From assembly GCA_000750105.3 (NCBI GenBank), contig JPHH03000063.1, forward strand, positions 1 through 64,000: DNA of 64,000 nt, written 5' to 3'. Every line of letters begins with the position of its first letter. Position 1 is the first letter of the stretch. Under the pieces are notes generated by a model that saw only the letters and a list, made by a program, of their open reading frames with translations, was not told where the DNA came from and searched no databases. The DNA comes from Tolypocladium sp. Sup5 PDA-1 (Eukaryota > Ascomycota > Sordariomycetes > Hypocreales > Ophiocordycipitaceae). The translations under genes were made by a program, and so were the position numbers. Of this stretch, positions 57,168-64,000 are shown piece by piece.

Positions 57168-58880
57168 TTGGTCTTCCGAGGCCCATTGGAGGTTCATACC
57201 CATACCCAGAATAACAGCAATTTGGGAGTTTACCAGTGCCAGTGCCGCACGATTTGATATTGTTTTGGTCGGTCACACCTCTTGTCAGCCCAGCTGGCTT
57301 GTATGGGCGCGAGGACTGCAAGTTGAAGGAAATCTGGTACATGACCCTTTGTCAGTCGGTGGGCACGGGCTGTGTTGTTTCTGGGCCCCTGGGATTACAC
57401 CCCAGACTGTGGGTTTACATGTGTCGGGAGTGGCATGGAAGAATATTGATAGGAGCAATCTCGGTGGGGAGGTTGCTCCATGTAGCGGAAAGCGGTTGGC
57501 AGGGCTGAGAGGGTTGACTCCGAGGCTGCCACGTGTGTTCGCTAGTCGGTCTAACTAGGATATGCACCAGGGCTGGCCGAGAGGTTTCTTGTCGGTACCC
57601 ATGATGCCTGCTCATTACGAGATGTAGGTTATGAATCCACACTCATGAATTAACGATGGTGGCGACGTTGGCTCTGGCGGAAGGAGGTGTCGATGGAAGC
57701 GAGGGTCTGCTTGCAGGCACCTCGACCATCTCAAAGCGTCAGATGCTGTAGCAATTACATGCTGTGGTTGAGTCTTGGTGAAACAAGTTAACAACGGATA
57801 CCTGAGCATGCCCGCCCAGTTGGGCAACTCTGAGACAACGTGGCATGAAACAAAGGGGCCAAGAAGACGGCTGGTCGTGTGAAGCTCGTTGGTCCGCTAT
57901 TCGTACCAACGCGCGAGTAGCAAGACACCCCGGCCGCCAAATCGACGTATGCCAGCTGCCAGGGGTCCAGATTTCGAGGGCGTCGCGCTGCGCTGCCGGT
58001 CCTTCGGCGAGGTGAAGATCCCGGTGGCCAAGCAAGCCTAGCTACCGCCGGGTGACTCGTCGTGAATATTCCAATCATGAATGGAGGACGGCAGACGAGC
58101 CTTGTACGCACAGCTTTGAGCTGCTGACGGACAGGGCATTTAAGCTCATGAATTCTTACACTTGACGATGTCGATGAAGAAGCTCCCATCCCTGGTAGTC
58201 AGATCGGGGTCATCCACTCTCAGGGAGATGGATCATGGAGCCCTGTCCAGCCGAGCCAGCAGGCCAGGGCCACATCGGGGAGACGCCGATTTGTCTCCAT
58301 AATTCGGCCCTTTTTGGAGGGACCGTTGGCCCAGAAGCCCCAGAAGCTGAGAAGCCAGCCTTTTGCTCTAAGACGGGAGCTCCATCGCCCAAGGTTATCC
58401 CCGTGATGGAGCGAGATGCAGACCCTGGTCGTCAGAATCCCAGCGCACTGCCAGGCGCCTGCGCCACTGCACGAGGCACTAACAGCGGAGCCGTCGAGCA
58501 CCAAACTTGCAACAGGTGGTTTTAGCCTCAGCTAGCTCCGCGCCCAGTGTCGTCATGTCCTCCACCCAATGGCTGGGAGCCGGCCCTCACCTCACCTCAC
58601 CATCGTCTCTTTCCGCTCGCTGTTTTACTACGTATTATTGGTGCCTTTCCGTTCCGATCACCACCACGGCAGGCGCGCATCCCTGGCATCCAATCCGTCC
58701 GCTCCTTCCCTCTTTCTCCCTCTCTTCCTCTCTCAGCTTCCTCGCGTCTGCTCATCCACATGCACAGCCGCTGCTAAGAGACGCTGCCGGTAGCTCCGTC
58801 GAGCCCGCAGCCGTTCCCGCCTCCCGCCTCCCGACAACAGTCGGGTGTAGCCAGGCTTAACTGCCTGCGCAACCTTAACC
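57168..58880. other. intergenic region upstream of the large disordered protein gene
   Basis: No gene is supported in 1.7 kb. The final 330 bases are strongly CT-rich (58541-58870), a typical fungal promoter and leader. Confidence 0.5.
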
Positions 58881-61800
58881 ATGCCCTCCTTGTTTGGCTC
58901 GCGAAGGCACGCGCCTCCCGTCCAGGTAAGTTCAGACCGCGCCATTGGAAAGCTTCATTAGCTCTCTGAGCCTCTGTGGCCTCAGCTTGCGACCGTCGTG
59001 GGTCGGACGCTGCACCGGCCATTGGGCGATGACGCACTTGACCGTGTCCGGCTGGGCCAAGACGTCGCGCTGGTGCTCCTCGTTGTCGCGATGTCTGCTG
59101 CTGTCCCTTTACATGCTACATCCCTTCGACCATCATCCCTAGCCTGCCGTCCAGACGTTGCTGACCAGAGGCCTTTTCGATGTCGCGACAGCCTCTCACC
59201 AGGGAGACGGCCGACCCCAATGCCGCCACCGCGGCTGCGTCGGCCTTTATGCGCCGCGACTCCAACGCTTCGCTGTCGTCGGCCGCTGCCGCCGCTGCCC
59301 TCAGGGCGCGGCCGATGACGCCGACCAACGTCGCCGACGTCCAGTCGAAGCGCGTTCACCGGAGGAGCCCTTCGATGTCGTCGCTGAGCAGCCGCGACAG
59401 AGGGTCGAGGGGGGGGCTTCAGCGGACCCCTAGCGTGGGCTCCATGATTGAGCGAACCTTCCGATCGCCGTCGCCCGGTCGAAGCCCTGCGCCGAATGAC
59501 CGCAATGTGCCTCCCGTTCCGAGCATCCCCAACGTCGATCGCATCGTGGCCGACAGGAAGACCAACGGCGGGCAGCGCAAGGGGGCGACGCTACAGACGC
59601 AGCCCTTCAGGACTGCTAGCGAAAAGATGAGGGACGGCCACCGGGGCTCATGGTTTGGCGGTGCAACGGCTGGAGACCCTGGCAACGTCAGGAGGTCGGA
59701 CTCTGTGATGCACTCCAGCGCCAGTGTCCCCGAGCCACGTCCCGGCAGCGTCAGCCCGTCCATCAACTTCTCATACCCTCGCGCGAGGATGCACTCGCCA
59801 TCGCCATCCCTCGACGACCAGACTCTCGTGTACGACCCGAACTCGAGACGAATGGTACCGTGGGGTGAGCTTGTCGCACGATCACAGAGCGTTCGCCAAG
59901 TCTCGGAGAAGCCGAGGAAGAAGAAGCAGGACATTACGAGAACCGGCTCGCACCTATCTAGGGGAACTGTCGGAAGGACGCAAGCTCCCGCTCTCGAACC
60001 ACCACAGCCTCTGCCCGCCGAGCCAGAACCAGAACCAGCACCGGTACCAGACGTCGTGCCCGAGCAACCACAGGCAGCACCCAAGAAGAAGAAGAAGAAG
60101 AAGAAGAAGGCGGCCGCGCAGCCAAGGCCTGCAGTGGCCGAGGAGCAGACGATGGAGCAAGGCACGGTGGACGCGGCCGAGGTCGCGAGACCCCCGATTG
60201 TCAAGAAGCCATCCGTGGTGGAAGAAGAGCCGGCACGCGAAGAGCACGAAGAGCAAGAAGAGCAGCCGGGCCAACAAACGTATCCACAGCAGGCCGTTGC
60301 CATTGCCCCCGTCGCTACCGTCCAAGCGACCAAGAGTGTTGCTGATGGACAGCCGCAAACACCCGAGACGAGACAACCAGACGCCGTTCGCAAGACTCGA
60401 CCACCGTCTGAGAGCCCGGCACGGTCGGCTCATTTCGCCCCTGCCACGGATCAATTGGCTATTAGACACGAACCGCCGCCGCGATCTGTCTCACCTAGGA
60501 AGTCAGCGATGAAGTCGGCAAGCCCCAGGGGCATGTCGCCTTCTGATGATGGCTCAGAGGCGTCCGGCCGGGGCTCGAGTCCTCAGCGCCTAGAAGATCC
60601 CGCTCTTTCTCGAAAGAAGAGCGCGCGGGTGAGCTGGGACGACAGAAATACTGTTGTCGTCGGTGAAGCCGTTCAGCCACACGACACGGAATCCCCTATT
60701 ATACCGAGCCCTCAAGCGAAGAAGCCGTGGCACAGCATCGTTACAAAGTATGCCAAGAAGGACCCTGTCAACCTGGAAGAAGACGAGACCATGACTCCGA
60801 GACCTGCACTGCCGCTCTTTGGCAGCGTGCGGGAGAAGAAGGCCAAGGAGCCTGAGGAAAGACCGTTGGTGCGGCCGTCGGAGCGAACATGGACTCAGCC
60901 TGCGTCTGCCCTGTCGGAGCCAAGTCCAGGGGCAGACCCCGGTCAATCATCCGATGCCGCGGTTGGGGCTGCTTTCATGCAAGACCAGGCGTCCAGGAAC
61001 GCTGCTAATATCTCTAAATACAGAGAGCCCCTGCCCCCCGTTTTTACATCCGTCGTAGGCGCTGCCTTCGACGACGACGAATTAGCTGAAAGCTCGGACG
61101 ATGACCTTGACACTGATGTCACTACGGAGCCTGAAGATGCCACGGAAACCACGCCATCAAAGTCGGCAGAAGGGCTCATATCTGAGCCTTCGACTCCTAC
61201 CCAGAGTGCCTCCGAGGCTGCGATCAAGGACGGCCTCGGTGTTCCAACCATCTCGGTTTCTCACCCCAGCCCACGTCCGCAAGACCCCAAGGAAAACGCT
61301 TTCAGCAATGAGCAGCTCGAGCTTCCTGGTGGCTTCCCTGACGAGGAAGTCTTTGCAGATGCTGCACAGAGTTCAGAAGTACCAGCTAATGATATGCCCG
61401 TTGGTGACGTGCCGTCGACTCCATCGCGATCCCCCGAACCCCTGACCGTGACCACCACTCCTATCATGGATGATATCGAAGAGGAGGAAGAGGACACGGA
61501 TCGATGTAGTGTCTACAGCGATGCCTATGAGGACCTAGGCGAGGTTGACGGCGAGGGATTCATGTCACTCGATGCCGTGGTCGAGAGCCCCTCAGGCGGA
61601 AAGGTGGCCAAGAAGATCCACGAACAGGTGCTCGCACAATCCAAGGAACGCAGCCAGGAGAGCTCCGAGTCCTCCCCAGTTGAGGCAAGGAAGTCACTGG
61701 ATAGTTCAAAATCACCTGAAGACTGGGAGAATGCTAAGCTGTACTGGAAGAGCTTGTCGACTGATCAGCGTCGACAGCTGGAGATCGAGGCTCTCTCTGA

Positions 61801-63523
61801 AGGCGGTGATGATGCAGAGCCGGAAACGCAGCCGGCGGTTAAGAAGGACGGCAAGAAGAAGGCTACACAGGACAGCACCAAGGCTATAGCTGAGCCTGTG
61901 CAGCCTCTCCACGACGAGAGAAGCTATCAGATCCAGCCGGGAACGAAGTGGTCTGATGACGCGTCTGACGATGCCGCCAAGCGAGCCTCGGTGTTTGCTG
62001 TACAGCCCAAGGCTCCCAGCCAAAACGCCCCGAAGCTTCGACAATCCATGCGCAGCGAGCAGCCCGCGTCGGCGGCTCAAGTCAGCCACGATCAGCCAGG
62101 TAGCATGAGAAAGTCCATGAGAACGAGTGGCCCCGCGCCTTCATCGGCACCTGACAGAACCTCGAGGAGATCTCATCCTCCACCTGCCGAACCCGACATG
62201 GCCGCGGCGGCTTCCGCGGCAGGCGTTGGGATGCGGAAATCGTTGAGGGCTGGTAAATCAAACGACGACACGCTTCGGCCATCCCTGTCGCAGTCTGGCC
62301 GACCAGCTTCATACAACCCGCCTCCAGCAACCGAGCCGTTCAAGCTCCACAAGCGCAACATCTCGGCCGATAACCTCGTGAAGCCGACGCTCAAACGGCG
62401 TGGATCGGACGACAGCGTCAGCAGCTTTACGCGTGCGCGAGCTGGCTCTGGCTCGGGACATGGCTTCAGGAGGTCAATGCGAGCCCAAGAGCCACCGTCC
62501 CCAACAGCTGCCAGGGGCAGTGGTCGATTCAGCCTGCGATCGTTGTCGCCGCCTGGATTCCGACGCAACTCCGTCACCTCGATACCGGGCACTTCCAACT
62601 CGTTTGGAGGAGGTCGCATGCGCCAGTCTCTGCGGGCGGAGCCTGCGGACTCTGGCTCGCGATCGCGCATGTCGCCATTCAAGCGGTCTCCTGGCGCCAA
62701 GAAGGCCAAGAAGGCAAAGGGCGGCAGTCGCTTCGCGGATTCTAGCGACGAGGATGAAGGTGGCCCTTCTTTCTTCAGCAGTCGATTTGCCGACTCGAGT
62801 GACGAGGACGATATGCCCAGGCCACAGTCCAACGGCAAGGGCATGGCCAAGTCCCTGCGCGGCATCAACAGATCGTCCAGCATGGCAGCCGTAAGCGCCA
62901 TGGGCGTCACTCCCGCTGCACGGAATGTCTCGCCAGATCTCCCGGATACCGAAGACGACATGGCCCAGCCCAAGCGCGGCGCCCTGCCCAGCGGGCAGAG
63001 GTCGACGCTGCGTCGTAGCCGCTCCGGCCGTGGTACCCTGATGCCGCTTCCGGCCGCCACCGAGGGAGAAGAGGCCCCTCGACCCGGCAGCAAACGCCGC
63101 GGAAGCTTCATGTCCATCCTCCGCCGCAAGAAGGACACGTCTGGCAAGATCTCCCGCGACGTTGGCGAGAGCGCCGCCCGCCGCGACACCAGGCTCGAGC
63201 GCACGCCAGAGGAGCTAGCCGTGATCCGCAGCAACAGCCTCCACAAGATCGGGCCTAGTTGGCCACTGCCCGAAGCGGACGACGAGGACGCCGGCGAGGG
63301 CATCGCCGTGGACAAGACGCGTCCCGCCACGGCCCATGGTCCCGCAGCCAGCTCCTCACAAACGAGCGCCTTTCTCCGACGGCGCAGCACGTCGCAGGGC
63401 GTCGTCGGCCTCGGCCACGCGCCCGACGACGCCGAGGAGGTCCCTCCCGTGCCCGAGCTCCCGCCGCAGCACAAGAAGAAGAAGTTTGGCGCCCTGCGTA
63501 AGATGTTTGGCATCCACGACTAG
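58881..63523 (+). CDS. large disordered fungal protein with basic repeat motifs, unknown function
   Basis: The gene encodes about 1465 residues. I propose exon 1 58881-58925 (MPSLFGSRRHAPPVQ, donor GTAAGT) joined to 59171-63523, intron 245 bp; the chosen acceptor is CAGAG. Without it, translation from 59180 gives 1447 residues. No domain is recognised. The protein is Ser/Pro/Glu-rich and mostly disordered: an Ala-rich N terminus with SNASLSSAAAAAALRARP, nine consecutive Lys near residue 300, long acidic parts around 640-790, then five to six copies of a basic motif like MRKSMR/MRKSLR/MRQSLR. SRFADSSDED occurs twice. The C terminus ends KKKKFGALRKMFGIHD, likely amphipathic. Composition suggests a scaffold at the membrane or cytoskeleton, but that is only a guess. 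Confidence 0.85.
60082..60109. repeat. AAG trinucleotide run coding poly-lysine
   Basis: Nine AAG codons in a row, in frame with the large protein gene, give nine lysines. Confidence 0.95.
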
Positions 63524-64000
63524 AATTGTGCGGGCCTCGCATCTTGCATCTGAAGCAGGGGGCCTCGGCGTATGCTGACGACGAATATTTAACCCACGCC
63601 TCGAAACGATCACTTTTCACCACTAGTTTCTAACTTTCCCCTTTTTCTCTTCTTGTGCTCAGTCGAGCTCTTTTCTTACTCTTTTTCTTCTGCTATTCTT
63701 TGCTTGTTGCCCAACGCCACCCCCTCTAACCGAGGCGCGGATGGGCTTGCATGGAGGCGAAATGGGCGGCGACTCTCTCGGGATGAGAGGGACATGAAGC
63801 GCCGGAGCTTTGCCACTGGAACTCGGTGCGGAATAATCTGGGCTTCAAAGAATAAAAAGGATTGGGCGGCGGGTTCGTTTCGGTGGAGGGCTTGTAATTT
63901 GGGATACTGCGACGAGGAGAGGGATGAGGAGGGGACTGCAGACGGTAACTAATATCACCATTGTGCGCTGTGTGCCTGCCCTGATCTCGAAGCACCTGGA
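63524..64000. other. 3' region of the large disordered protein gene
   Basis: No gene is seen in the final 477 bases. Pyrimidine-rich stretches at 63625-63690 could be either 3' UTR or the start of a next promoter. Confidence 0.45.

Overview
The window is nuclear DNA of a filamentous ascomycete, most likely a Sordariomycete of the order Hypocreales. The signs are compact genes with short introns (mostly 49-80 bp, GT-AG, CTAAC-like branch points), GC-rich coding sequence, CT-rich leaders, and protein families typical of Pezizomycotina: an Egh16-like secreted protein, a TRI12-type efflux pump, a Sos7 kinetochore protein and a fungal Dnf1-class flippase. Species is not determinable by eye. I reconstructed 23 protein genes; 18 of them are spliced, and in each chosen splice model the reading phase closes exactly. 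I saw no tRNA, rRNA, CRISPR array or intact transposon.

Layout. 1-2.7 kb: long upstream region starting in a poly-G run. 2.7-12.8 kb: a Dnf1-type lipid flippase and an Msc7-like membrane aldehyde dehydrogenase on the plus strand, then a Ded1-like DEAD-box helicase on the minus strand. 14.4-16.3 kb: a divergent pair, Ipi1 (60S ribosome maturation) and a roadblock/LC7 dynein light chain. 17.5-23.3 kb: four plus-strand genes: an 881-residue conserved protein of unknown function, a 59-residue hydrophilic protein, the ER protein Asterix (PAT complex) and a 53-residue secreted peptide. 23.6-32.5 kb: an accessory-looking stretch on the minus strand with a TRI12-type MFS pump, a Gly/Asn-repeat secreted protein and an S1/P1 nuclease, separated by long gene-poor gaps and a 32-base poly-G tract. 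33.7-40 kb: a PQ-loop vacuolar transporter, aspartate-semialdehyde dehydrogenase (Hom2) and a PA-TM-RING E3 ligase. 41.5-46.5 kb: an Egh16-like secreted protein, then a divergent pair (Arg/Ser-rich nuclear protein and Sos7). 46.5-49.5 kb: a visibly AT-richer block with short repeats, holding a lone secreted six-cysteine protein. 49.8-53.3 kb: mitochondrial GTPase Mtg1 convergent with the PHD-finger Rpd3L subunit Cti6. 55-63.5 kb: two large, mostly disordered fungal proteins without assigned function.

How the genes relate. Most of the window is core housekeeping (ribosome assembly, membrane asymmetry, amino acid synthesis and storage, kinetochore, chromatin, mitochondrial translation), in unrelated single-gene units. 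Five genes encode secreted products (53-residue peptide, repeat protein, S1/P1 nuclease, Egh16-like, six-cysteine protein). They lie in the gene-sparse parts, which suggests an organism that interacts with a host or substrate. No biosynthetic cluster surrounds the MFS pump. The best candidates for undescribed biology are the six-cysteine secreted protein in its AT-rich island, the two micro-proteins (53 and 59 residues), and the three large orphan proteins at 17.5, 55.1 and 58.9 kb.
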